A stretch of DNA of 64,000 nt from Tiliqua scincoides (Eukaryota; Chordata; Lepidosauria; Squamata; Scincidae). Position 1 is the first letter of the stretch; every line of letters begins with the position of its first letter. The position numbers and the translations under genes were made by a program. Under the pieces are notes generated by a model. That model saw only the letters and a program-made list of their open reading frames with translations, did not search any database and was not told the origin of the DNA. The stretch spans positions 230,414,604-230,478,603 of the forward strand of contig NC_089823.1 in assembly GCF_035046505.1 (NCBI RefSeq), read 5' to 3'. Below are positions 61,201 through 64,000 of this stretch, in pieces.

Positions 61201-61582
61201 CTCTCGCATCTGCAAGAGGGAATTTGAGATGCTGCCCACTCCTTTGCACGTTTCCTTAAAATAAGTAAGTTCAGTTAGAATTACTCCCAAGTAAACTTGC
61301 CTAGGGTTACAGCCTTCTTGTATACATTACGAGACTCAAGCAAGGACAGTCTAATGTGTCCCAGTCTTAACAAAAGACCCCAGAGTAAATTATATCTATT
61401 TACTTCCATAATCCTCAAGCAATTCGTAGTCTTAACATTTCTTCTCTACCCTTCTCTCTCTTCTTTTCTCCCAACTCCCCTCTCCACTGGCTTCCCTTCT
61501 CTCTGAACAGGTATGTAGGAAACCTTCCAAGAATATTTGACTACTCCCCTCTGGACCCAACACAAGATTTCAACACACAGAT
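11881..61582 (+). CDS. USP13: USP13 (isopeptidase T-3), exons 1-9, 3' part outside window
   Basis: USP13 is a ubiquitin-specific peptidase (C19 family, USP5 paralogue) acting on ubiquitin conjugates in cytosol and at the ER. Coding exons are 11881-12036, 25718-25843, 32338-32398, 47426-47547, 50358-50500, 51634-51818, 58802-58896, 60238-60425 and 61511-61582, all GT-AG with compatible phases. Together they give 382 codons plus two bases, about 44% of the roughly 860-aa protein. Order: N-terminal zinc-finger-like region (1-155), linker, ZnF-UBP (about 203-290, Cys207/Cys210/Cys227/His240 visible), then the USP domain start with nucleophile Cys341 (human Cys345). The second half of the USP domain and both UBA domains are off the right edge. 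Oddity: Cys-box residue 338 is Ser where USPs almost always have Gly. Confidence 0.97.
12091..12500. repeat. Two-copy tandem repeat, period about 241 bp, start of USP13 intron 1
   Basis: The block starting TTCTCATGGGTCCCCC (12091) recurs at 12332 as TTCTCATGCGTCCCCC, with GCCCATGCACTACC, GGCACCATTCAA and CCAGTCCCACTGGCT in both. The second unit lacks about 60 bp. Confidence 0.7.
12501..15299. other. USP13: USP13 intron 1, first unique stretch
   Basis: Pyrimidine-rich to about 13560, then mixed intron sequence. Nothing coding or clearly repetitive recognised. Confidence 0.5.
15300..16908 (+). mobile_element. CR1 LINE, 5'-truncated ORF2 (RT) to 3' tail
   Basis: Carries reverse transcriptase motifs in order: [58 protein letters not shown] and FADDTK, then [10 protein letters not shown] and [12 protein letters not shown], and the 3' UTR ending TTCTTATG at 16908. 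In-frame stops (for example after HVDAG at 15610-15612 and after AAKW at 15994-15996) and a frame change near 16080 show it is dead. The endonuclease and N-terminal part are missing. Confidence 0.92.
16909..18061. other. USP13: USP13 intron 1, middle
   Basis: About 1.15 kb of intron without recognised genes or repeats. Confidence 0.5.
18069..18268. repeat. 39-bp minisatellite
   Basis: ACATGTGG starts at 18104, 18143, 18182, 18221 and 18260, an exact 39-bp period. Units of GGGGACAGAGAGGAAG and GGGACATGTGGAAG are almost identical, so the array is recent. Because 39 is a multiple of three, the period keeps several frames open; these are not evidence of a gene. Confidence 0.9.
18270..19408. other. 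USP13: USP13 intron 1 between minisatellite and hAT nest
   Basis: Contains a purine-rich tract at 19240-19385. No feature supported. Confidence 0.5.
19539..20876 (+). mobile_element. 5'-truncated L1 LINE inside the hAT element
   Basis: Encodes the C-terminal L1 ORF2 signature: a Cys-rich [18 protein letters not shown] and a downstream [30 protein letters not shown] then stop (20047). It ends in an A-rich tail (20861-20879), and AAACAGTGGT is duplicated at 19529-19538 and 20876-20885. Frameshifts near 19610 and a stop near 19736 break the frame. Confidence 0.85.
20150..20682 (+). mobile_element. LINE 3' fragment (Jockey/L2/Vingi-like) inside the L1 3' UTR
   Basis: Encodes [29 protein letters not shown] and FELLPSGR, a conserved tail of Jockey-group ORF2 proteins, followed by a 3' UTR, CAATAAAG and a (TAC)n tail of about 50 bp (20629-20682). 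The clade is uncertain, and the 5' border is approximate. Confidence 0.7.
22134..22301. mobile_element. hAT-like MITE, 168 bp
   Basis: Ends CAGTGGTTCCAAAACTTTT and AGGTTGAGATTCACTG; perfect 8-bp duplication TGCTAGAG at 22126-22133 and 22302-22309. No coding capacity. Confidence 0.85.
22357..23658 (+). mobile_element. CR1 LINE 3' half, inserted in another CR1
   Basis: From [17 protein letters not shown] through [10 protein letters not shown] and GYKP to the TTCTTATGTTCTTAT tail. It is close to the 15.3-16.9 kb copy over its shared length. A SINE interrupts the tail at 23218-23609. Confidence 0.88.
23218..23609 (-). mobile_element. tRNA-derived SINE with (AAT)n tail inside CR1 tail
   Basis: On the minus strand a box A-like TGGTCTAGAGGTTAGAGCC and box B-like AGTTCGAGGCC lie at its head. 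The 3' end carries AAGGCGGTATATAAATACC and then (ATT)n at 23218-23246. The CR1 text GGACTA resumes at 23610 as CTAGAGGGGCC, so the host site is identifiable. Confidence 0.75.
24388..24635 (-). repeat. Second CR1-type C-terminal fragment (avian-like CR1)
   Basis: On the minus strand it corresponds to the end of a different CR1 subfamily (regions reading GACTAGAACCAATGGGCTG and GGGACAACCATCTGTCAGGG). It abuts the minus CR1 at about 24387. Confidence 0.65.
24640..24898 (+). repeat. Two consecutive CR1 3' tails
   Basis: Tails end TTCTTATGTTCTTA at 24739 and TTCTTATGTTCTTATG at 24898, each with GGGGCATTTGGTGGGC. The second holds a small internal duplication (GATACAGGA twice). Between them lies an ACTACAATTCCCAG sequence. 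Confidence 0.85.
25166..25205. repeat. (AAT)n microsatellite after a SINE-like tail
   Basis: Preceded by GTATATAAATACTGTTGTTA, the kind of 3' end seen in squamate tRNA SINEs, so this is probably the tail of a worn SINE. Confidence 0.7.
25718..25843 (+). CDS. USP13: USP13 exon 2
   Basis: Acceptor TTTTCAG, donor GTAAAC, phase 0 both sides. Encodes [36 protein letters not shown] and KRHIKE; the histidine/cysteine pattern belongs to the N-terminal variant zinc finger. Confidence 0.96.
25844..26749. other. USP13: USP13 intron 2, proximal part
   Basis: No repeat or extra exon recognised. Confidence 0.5.
26750..26840. mobile_element. 91-bp CAATCCTA-class MITE
   Basis: Ends GAGCCCAATCCTATC and GCATAGGATTTGGCTC; flanks TAA and TAC. 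Core GGGAGTAAGCCCCATTGAC with its inverted partner. Confidence 0.75.
27175..27542. mobile_element. hAT-like element, 368 bp
   Basis: Ends CAGGGATGTCAAACATAAGG and GAGTTTAACACCCCTG; flanks CCATAAAA and CCTTAAAA (7 of 8). No transposase. Confidence 0.8.
27543..30484. other. USP13: USP13 intron 2, quiet 2.9 kb stretch
   Basis: Unusually free of recognisable young repeats for this window; no exon or RNA gene supported. Confidence 0.5.
30493..30940. mobile_element. hAT-like element, 448 bp, perfect target duplication
   Basis: Ends CAAGGGTGTCCAAGC and GCATTTGGGTACCCCTG; AGTTATAT at 30485-30492 and 30941-30948. It shares an internal ATTAGAGATGGAACTTATAT stretch with the 41.7 kb element in opposite orientation, so the two are one family. 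Confidence 0.88.
31095..31302. mobile_element. Fold-back hAT-like element, 208 bp
   Basis: Ends CAGGGTGGGCAAACTTTAGG and AAGTTTGCCCACCCCTG; inverted similarity continues through CAATTGTGTAGGAGAGA and GCAGGTGCAGCTT almost to the centre. Target duplication not exact. Confidence 0.8.
31797..31979. mobile_element. 183-bp MITE of the GGGCCCAATCCTAT class
   Basis: Ends GGGCCCAATCCTGTCC and GGATAGGATTGGACCC, subterminal AACTTTCCACTGCTG / CAGCACTGGAAAGTT. Flanks GAA and TTA do not match. Confidence 0.8.
32338..32398 (+). CDS. USP13: USP13 exon 3
   Basis: Acceptor TTTCCAG, donor GTATTG. Encodes [20 protein letters not shown], matching human [20 protein letters not shown]. Confidence 0.95.
32399..33238. 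other. USP13: USP13 intron 3, start
   Basis: Holds a poly-T run at 32877-32894; otherwise nothing recognised. Confidence 0.5.
33247..33416. mobile_element. hAT-like element, 170 bp, worn
   Basis: Left CAGTACTTCCCAGACTGTG, right AAAGTTTGGAAACCACTG; flanks CTTTGGTT and CTTTAATT (6 of 8). Confidence 0.6.
33540..33822. repeat. Fragment of the large CAATCCTA-class MITE
   Basis: GC-rich body (GGTGCAAGAGGTAAGCCTG, GGAGGCATTTTGGGGTGGGG) resembles the interior of the 43 kb element; ends not resolved. Confidence 0.45.
33823..35195. other. USP13: USP13 intron 3 stretch without recognised features
   Basis: Read on both strands; no supported gene, RNA or named repeat. Confidence 0.5.
35196..35359. mobile_element. 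CAATCCTA-class MITE, diverged
   Basis: Left CCCAAATCCTAACCAGCGC and right GACTTGGATTTGGGCC are inverted; internal AAGTAAGGAAATATTTGTCC parallels other copies. Confidence 0.6.
36665..36995 (-). repeat. tRNA-derived squamate SINE (minus) with duplicated end
   Basis: ACATAGGAAGCCG occurs twice (36677 and 36707 regions), followed by CTTGCCAGGGACTATA and a distal GGATTGAACTAGGAC, CATAGAGCAGTAAACC, the inverted box-B and box-A regions of an Ala-tRNA-like head. Confidence 0.6.
37072..37445. mobile_element. Tigger-like nonautonomous element with long internal hairpin
   Basis: Left end region CCCCCCGTATCCATGG. Internal TTTCTTGCTTAAC (37203 region) and TTAAGCAAGAAAC (37414 region) belong to inverted arms of about 60 bp. 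The right end appears lost. Related copies lie at 46.0 and 53.9 kb. Confidence 0.65.
37459..38058. mobile_element. Tigger-like element carrying a second element inside
   Basis: Left TACCCCCATATCTGCAGGGG, right TGTGGACATGGGGGCC and CCCTGTA. The 37691-37923 insertion splits it. Confidence 0.7.
37691..37923. mobile_element. 233-bp mariner/Tigger-type MITE nested in the preceding element
   Basis: CAGTGATGCCTCGCAAGACG at the left, inverted as CGTCTTGCGAGGCATCACTG at the right, TA on each side (37689-37690, 37924-37925). Multiple GCAAGACGAA motifs inside. Near-identical arms indicate a young copy. Confidence 0.88.
38117..38384. mobile_element. GGGCCCAATCCTAT-class MITE with 84-bp tandem duplication of one end
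   Basis: Left TCAAATCTTATCCAACTTTC; right ATTGGATAGGATTAGGCCCC at 38260 and again at 38344. The 84-bp unit 38217-38300 is repeated at 38301-38384 with a few changes. Confidence 0.8.
38385..40042. other. USP13: USP13 intron 3 stretch without recognised features
   Basis: No supported exon or named repeat. A short open frame at 39743-40069 is not recognised and looks incidental. Confidence 0.5.
40050..40400. repeat. Two CAATCCTA-class MITE fragments
   Basis: 40050-40131 has ACTCAGAAATAAG and ATGGGGCTTACTCCCATG (short class). 40172-40400 begins GGGCCTGATCCTAACC (large class) without a resolved right end. Confidence 0.5.
40690..41370 (+). mobile_element. L2-like LINE ORF2 fragment
   Basis: Encodes an RT C-terminal string [27 protein letters not shown], then FKVLNGMRP, with frame changes; comparable to vertebrate L2/CR1-group LDYCNxLYxGLP motifs. 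Old and degraded. Confidence 0.6.
41679..42010. mobile_element. hAT-like element, 332 bp, perfect target duplication
   Basis: Ends CAGAGGTCTCCAAACCCCGG and GAAAAGTTTGGAGACCCCTG; CTTTAGAG at 41671-41678 and 42011-42018. Same family as the 30.5 kb copy. Confidence 0.9.
42019..42954. other. USP13: USP13 intron 3 stretch without recognised features
   Basis: AT-rich; no supported feature. Confidence 0.5.
42955..43510. mobile_element. Large (about 556 bp) CAATCCTA-class MITE
   Basis: Left GACGCAATCCTAACTCC, right AGATAGGACTGCGC, inverted. GC-rich body with GGGGAGGGCAGG repeats and a small hairpin ACCTCCGG/CCGGAGGT near 43395-43425. Confidence 0.65.
43511..45006. other. USP13: USP13 intron 3 stretch without recognised features
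   Basis: No supported gene or named repeat; short open frames here are unremarkable. Confidence 0.5.
45007..45220. repeat. Spacerless palindrome, two 107-bp arms
   Basis: The dyad centre is between 45113 and 45114 (CTTCCTCATGAGGAAG). Arms 45007-45113 and 45114-45220 match at about 104 of 107 positions by eye, and the differences are C/T or A/G transitions. No coding capacity; origin unknown. Confidence 0.9.
45225..45510 (+). repeat. L2-like LINE 3' fragment
   Basis: GGTCAAAGATATGGAATGCC encodes the WNALP-type motif near the end of L2 ORF2, followed by a 3' UTR-like stretch. Low certainty. Confidence 0.45.
45960..46760 (-). repeat. LINE/SINE 3' region hosting a Tigger copy
   Basis: GGTATTTATACCG, CTGAGGTGGCTAACAATAAA and a downstream AT-rich, TAAAAC-rich stretch resemble 3' ends of squamate LINE/SINE units in reverse. 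It is interrupted at 46050-46490. Family not fixed. Confidence 0.45.
46050..46490. mobile_element. Tigger-like element with internal hairpin
   Basis: Left CAGTTGTCTCCCCGTATCC after TA. Internal TTTCTTGCTTTAAC is inverted as GTTAAAGCAAGAAA. The right end is degenerate (GGGAGAGGATGCTGGTA). Confidence 0.7.
47035..47213. mobile_element. 179-bp MITE of the GGGCCCAATCCTAT class
   Basis: Ends GGGCCCAATTCTATCC and GGATAGGATTGGGCCC with TAA on both sides (47032-47034, 47214-47216). One of the cleanest copies. Confidence 0.88.
47426..47547 (+). CDS. USP13: USP13 exon 4
   Basis: Acceptor CTTGCAG, donor GTGAGT. Encodes an acidic stretch [20 protein letters not shown] and then [20 protein letters not shown], almost identical to human USP13 in its second half. 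Confidence 0.97.
47814..48297. mobile_element. Fold-back hAT-like element, 484 bp
   Basis: Left CGGTGGTTCCCAAACTC, right GTTTGAGAACCTCTC; flanks ACATATAC and ACATATGA (6 of 8). Long internal inverted arms (GCAGCAGCCTC.../...GAGGCTACTGCTGCTGC), and a central CCACTTCCAGTTGC hairpin. Confidence 0.75.
48610..48797 (-). repeat. MIR/CORE-SINE-like ancient SINE
   Basis: Order TTATCCCCACATTGTAGCTG, ATGACTTGCGTAAC, CTGGTTAGAAGTTATATTCA parallels MIR on the minus strand. Strongly diverged. Confidence 0.5.
48798..48905. repeat. GGGCCCAATCCTAT-class MITE fragment
   Basis: AGGTCCCAACCATACC, GCTGCATCCTGCAGGAGACA and CTCTGGGTAGGTG follow the family order. The right end is missing. Confidence 0.5.
49640..49875 (+). 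repeat. Sauria-type tRNA SINE, nearly full length
   Basis: tRNA-like head GAGAGCCAGGATGGTTTATT, box B CAGGTTCAAATTCCTACTC, then CTACCTCACAGGGTTGCTGT and CCTTGGAGGAAGGGTGGTAT with an AATAAATAAATAA tail. Confidence 0.88.
50358..50500 (+). CDS. USP13: USP13 exon 5
   Basis: Acceptor CACTCCAG, donor GTGAGG, ends in phase 2. Encodes [19 protein letters not shown], then [20 protein letters not shown]. Confidence 0.96.
50533..50950. repeat. Unnamed GC-rich repeat, partly inverted and duplicated
   Basis: Begins near AGCGGTGTAACTAAGG. Phrases CAGAGGGCCTCCTGGAGG and CAGAGGGCTTCCTGGAGG recur about 180 bp apart. A related start occurs at 53195 (GGTGGTGTAGCTGGAGG). Confidence 0.45.
51634..51818 (+). CDS. 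USP13: USP13 exon 6, ZnF-UBP
   Basis: Acceptor TTTCTTAG, donor GTAAGT. Encodes [20 protein letters not shown], then [20 protein letters not shown] and [13 protein letters not shown]. The zinc ligands and Trp217 are kept. Lys229 stands where USP5 has Arg221, as in other USP13. Confidence 0.97.
51935..52072 (+). repeat. tRNA-derived SINE head plus hAT end fragment
   Basis: 51935-52002: GGAACTGTAGCTCAGTGACG and GTTTGCATGCAAGTCCAG, an Ala-tRNA-like SINE head. 52010-52072: a short piece ending CAGTTTGAGAACCACTG, a hAT terminus. Confidence 0.55.
53440..53810 (+). repeat. L2-like LINE ORF2 C-terminal fragment
   Basis: Codes in part for [20 protein letters not shown] followed by [14 protein letters not shown], the L2-type C-terminus; earlier part in another frame. 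Confidence 0.65.
53851..54210. mobile_element. Tigger-like element, 360 bp
   Basis: Left CAGGCGTCCCCCCATATCTG, right CAGATACCAGGGAACACCTG, TA on both sides (53849-53850, 54211-54212). Inner CCTTTGTTTATAGT and ACTATAAACAG are inverted. Confidence 0.8.
54213..55074. other. USP13: USP13 intron 6 stretch without recognised features
   Basis: No supported gene or named repeat. Confidence 0.5.
55075..55252. mobile_element. 178-bp MITE of the GGGCCCAATCCTAT class
   Basis: Ends GGGTCCAATCCTATCC and GGATAGGATTTGGCTC, TTA on both sides (55072-55074, 55253-55255). Confidence 0.86.
55256..56785. other. USP13: USP13 intron 6 stretch without recognised features
   Basis: AT-rich; nothing supported beyond small direct repeats (TGCATTAGTTCATTAAC twice at 55990-56020). 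Confidence 0.5.
56790..57240. mobile_element. Large CAATCCTA-class MITE, about 450 bp
   Basis: Left AGCCCAATCCTAACC, right GGAGGATTGGGCCAT. GC-rich body similar in style to the 43 kb element. A plus-strand open frame inside (56860-57222) is not a recognised protein. Confidence 0.65.
57831..58062 (+). mobile_element. 5S rRNA-derived SINE inserted as an inverted dimer
   Basis: Plus-strand copy 57917-58062: CTGTTACCCTGCATATGCCC, then 5S rRNA text (ATCTCGTCTGATCTCGGAAG, TTAGTACTTGGATGGGAAAC, GGGAATACTGG) and a tail CATAGTCTTTTGAGACTGAA. The left arm 57833-57916 is the inverted 3' half of the same unit. The whole is flanked by a perfect 10-bp duplication GGTTTCACAT (57821-57830, 58063-58072). 5S internal promoter boxes are partly preserved. 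This is a SINE, not a 5S gene. Confidence 0.88.
58802..58896 (+). CDS. USP13: USP13 exon 7
   Basis: Acceptor TTTTGGCAG; donor GTATGT at 58897 chosen because it keeps length with human (MLQMQV before TEN). Encodes [20 protein letters not shown] and [12 protein letters not shown]. Confidence 0.94.
58920..60237. other. USP13: USP13 intron 7
   Basis: No named repeat recognised with confidence; a poly-C run lies at 59905-59915. Confidence 0.5.
60238..60425 (+). CDS. USP13: USP13 exon 8, catalytic Cys box
   Basis: Acceptor CAATCAG, donor GTAAGT. Encodes [31 protein letters not shown] and the Cys box [18 protein letters not shown], then SIPEFQRA. The nucleophile Cys341 and the oxyanion Asn336 are present. 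Human USP13 reads LKNLGNSCYLSSVMQAIF from memory, so six positions differ, including Gly to Ser at 338. Confidence 0.96.
60426..61510. other. USP13: USP13 intron 8 with a short CAATCCTA-class MITE fragment
   Basis: 61263-61315 carries AATTACTCCCAAGTAAACTTG and CCTAGGGTTACAGCC; otherwise nothing recognised. Confidence 0.5.
61511..61582 (+). CDS. USP13: USP13 exon 9
   Basis: Acceptor CTGAACAG, donor GTAAGT. Encodes [20 protein letters not shown] and NTQ plus two bases of the Met codon; identical in sequence to human as recalled. Next exon is outside the window. Confidence 0.96.
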
Positions 61583-62526
61583 GTAAGTGGCATTATTTTT
61601 TATTGTTGTTGTTTTGTTAATCAGGGATTTGTTTTCTCTAAATGTCTGAAGTGGAAAGTCTCCTGCATTTTTTATGCATTTTTGTAGCTTTTGCCAAATA
61701 TACAGACAAAAATGGATTGTCTCTTTGGGGTTGGAGATGGGAAACCTGCCTGAATGCCTTCCAGCTGTCTTATTAAATGACACATTTCTTTTTGTAACTT
61801 TTATCTTGCTGTTCTTGGCCTAAATAAATATAATTTACTCTGGGGTCTCAAGGCAACTCACAATAGCAAAAAATGTTAAAATACAATAAGACAGAACTAA
61901 GCCAAAAATAAACAATTGCAGGTTTAAGGCAATGGTATAAGTTGAAATACTGGAGAAAACTACTTGAATAGCAAATTTTCTGCTGCAGATATTCATGGTT
62001 GATTTATCTTACCTTATCTGATTGACTTCAGTTAGAATTACTGAAGAATTAATTAGAACTAGATATATCCTCATATGGATAAATCTGCTAATGTATGTTT
62101 GCTTATTCATTACTCCAGCAACTGCAGTGTAATTTTACTGGTCTAATTTTTATACTTATTGGGAATCGCTGTGTTTGAGAATTTAGTTGTGTTTGCTGAT
62201 CTGCAGTTTGATCATTGTGGCTAATTAACTGAGCAATAAACCTGAACTTGGTTTTACTGAATGCGGACTGAGTCAGGGAGAGAAGAAGTCAATCTGATCA
62301 AAGAGTCAATAAAAAGCTAAGTTCATGCTCATAAAATCAAGTTGTCTCCTGGAGTTGATGGTCCAGGAAAGGTTAAGGGAGCAAATCCAAGTTACCAACT
62401 ATGTCATGTGCGGGATTCAGATACCTTTGGAGACTATACAGCCAGAATGACAAGGCACAGCATGGGTAGCCTGTGGTAGGTGAGGGACTTGCCAGTTAGA
62501 TGGCAGAAGGCAAGATAGTTGACTGT
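61583..62526. other. USP13: USP13 intron 9, start
   Basis: AT-rich intron; nothing further recognised. Confidence 0.5.
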
Positions 62527-62793
62527 GGGTCCAATCCTATCCAACTTTCCAGTGCTGATGCAGCCACAATAAGAACATAAGAACAGCCCCACTGGATCAG
62601 GCCATAGGCCCATCTAGTCCAGCTTCCTGTATCTCACAGTGGCCCACCAAATGCCCCAGGACGACCCACCAAATGCCCCAGGTAAGGGAACAAATGTTCC
62701 CTTATCTTGAGGAGGCCTCTGTGACTGCTTCCTCACCACACGCCCCATTGGCACGGCTGCACCGGCACTGGAAAATTGGATAGGATTGGGCTC
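62527..62793. mobile_element. GGGCCCAATCCTAT-class MITE interrupted by a CR1 tail
   Basis: Ends GGGTCCAATCCTATCC and GGATAGGATTGGGCTC. The interior is split at 62569-62681 by a minus-strand CR1 tail. Confidence 0.82.
62569..62681 (-). repeat. CR1 3' tail inside MITE
   Basis: AAGAACATAAGAACAGCCCC, GATCAGGCCATAGGCCC and a twice-written CCACCAAATGCCCCAGG. Confidence 0.85.
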
Positions 62794-63303
62794 TATGGCT
62801 TACGCAGGTCAAGTAGCAGCAGCCTGTGATTACCCAGTCTTATTAGCTTGTACTCTTGGAGCAAGCATAACTTTTAGCAAGCTCATGACTTTCTTGTGAG
62901 CCTCGCTTGCTTTATTACTTTTAATAGGTAAAAGTTATTACTTCTAATATGCCCAAGGTCCCCCAATAGGTACAGGTCCCCATCTGGCAGCCCTTAGAGA
63001 AATTGGCTCAAAATGTGTTGCAAGTGCAGTTTCTGATCAAATTCAGAAAGTAAAGGCAGACAGAGCAACCTCCTCCAAATGTTCTGTCTCTAAACTTGAA
63101 ACAGATGTTTTTATTTCCTTCCATCTTTTTGAAGATTTTGTCTTGTGCTCTGTCAGCATTTTTTTGTCTTCCATGGTGAGGGGAGACTGACTTCTTAGCA
63201 CCTTGGGGATGGATGGCTTCCAGAGAAATGGAAACCTGTATAAGGTGATCTTCTGGGACTTTTGACTTGGGTAGAGCAGTGTATTAGTTGGTCATGAGTC
63301 TTG

Positions 63304-63775
63304 AGTTGGCATCCTTCAGTCTCGGAAGACTATGGTGTCACGCTCTGAATGGTGGTTCTGGAACAGAGTGTCCTCTCCAGTGCATGAAGCCTGGGTAAAG
63401 TAGGTATGGAGGATAGGCTGTTACCCATGCAGCAAATCCCCCCTCTCCACGTCGCTGAAATGGTCCAGTGGAAAGGCAGAGGCCAATACGGTTGGTTCCA
63501 GCGGCGTCGCAGGAGTTGCCAGAACGTGACTGTGTTCAGCCATGAACTGCCTCCGGCTCCGGATTTTGCCTCGAGGTTGATTCTTGAAGCCTTTTCCATA
63601 ACTGGATGTAGCCACAAGGCAGTGGAGGTTTGGGATCAGAGTTTTCCTTCTCTCAGATGAGCTGCCTTCCCAGGCTGACGAGCCCCATCTACCCGGTGGC
63701 TGTTTAGTCGCCTCTTACGACAAGTACAGCCAAACTGAGGGCCTATTCTTATCCCCAGCCCCCAGGGGAAGTTGG
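63304..63775 (-). mobile_element. LINE 3' end sharing its tail with the 5S SINE
   Basis: On the minus strand it ends CATAGTCTTCCGAGACTGAA followed by GGATGCCAAC, nearly the same tip as the 57.8 kb SINE. The upstream 3' UTR includes GCCACCGGGTAGATGGGGC and AGAGGCGACTAAACAGCC. Clade not fixed. A roughly 30-bp direct duplication (CCAGGGGAAGTTGGTCATGA) follows at 63762-63810. Confidence 0.65.
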
Positions 63776-63961
63776 TCATGATGTTGGTCCCCAGGGGAAG
63801 TTGGTCATGATGTGTATGACAATTGGTGTGTTCATGCTAACCCAACAATTTTCAGTGCAGATTTTATTGGTGATCAAATATATATTGTGCTTCATATTTA
63901 GAGATGTATTTCCGAAGTGGTTTTCTTTGGAACATTTAAGGAGTTGTTCTTTGCTTTGTAG

Positions 63962-64000
63962 CAGGGGTGGGCAAACCGTGGCCTGTGGGCCATTCACGGC
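63962..64000. mobile_element. Start of a hAT-like element cut by the window edge
   Basis: CAGGGGTGGGCAAACCGTGG matches the terminus of the 31.1 kb hAT-like element. Confidence 0.65.

Noticed and set aside
1-64000. LTR retrotransposon or endogenous retrovirus
   Set aside because: No paired long terminal repeats, primer binding site or gag/pol-like motifs outside the LINE RT signatures were seen.

Overview
The window is vertebrate nuclear DNA, very probably from a squamate reptile (lizard or snake). The evidence is Sauria-type tRNA SINEs, abundant CR1 LINEs with TTCTTATG tails, and hAT, Tigger and small inverted-repeat DNA transposons, set around host genes with GT-AG introns. No bacterial, organellar, CRISPR or intact viral content was seen, and no LTR element was recognised.

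Three host genes are present, in the order known from human 3q26 (MRPL47 - NDUFB5 - USP13). At the left edge lies the first coding exon of MRPL47 on the minus strand (132-220). It is head to head with NDUFB5 (plus strand, six exons, 555-5823, complete, 189 aa). The 334 bp between the two start codons is a CpG-rich bidirectional promoter with an ETS/GABP-like site and two YY1-like ATGGCG sites, so a mitoribosome subunit and a complex I subunit share one control region. About 6 kb further on, a second CpG island opens USP13 (plus strand). Nine exons of USP13 (11881-61582, first 382 codons) fall in the window, and the gene runs off the right end inside intron 9. They encode the N-terminal segment, the ZnF-UBP domain and the catalytic Cys box of the USP domain.

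The rest is intron and spacer built from repeats. (1) CR1: a tandemly reiterated 3' end in NDUFB5 intron 1, whose motif also occurs on the MRPL47 side of the promoter; a 1.6 kb copy at 15.3-16.9 kb; and a CR1-inside-CR1-with-SINE nest at 22.3-24.4 kb. (2) At least nine hAT-like elements with 8-bp target duplications that all have TA at the centre. (3) A family of MITEs with CAATCCTA ends and 3-bp TNA duplications (about 17 copies, three size classes). (4) Tigger/mariner-like elements with TA duplications, one carrying a second element inside it. (5) A three-deep nest, LINE in L1 in hAT, at 19.4-21.1 kb. (6) A 5S rRNA-derived SINE inserted as an inverted dimer at 57.8-58.1 kb, and about 5 kb away a LINE 3' end with the same tail. 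(7) A 107-bp-arm, spacerless palindrome at 45.0-45.2 kb.

I found no wholly new gene system. The observations most worth following are a cluster of substitutions in the USP13 Cys box (including the near-invariant Gly), the CR1 repeats bracketing the shared promoter, and the 5S inverted SINE with its apparent LINE partner. All family calls are from reading and memory; no database search was run.
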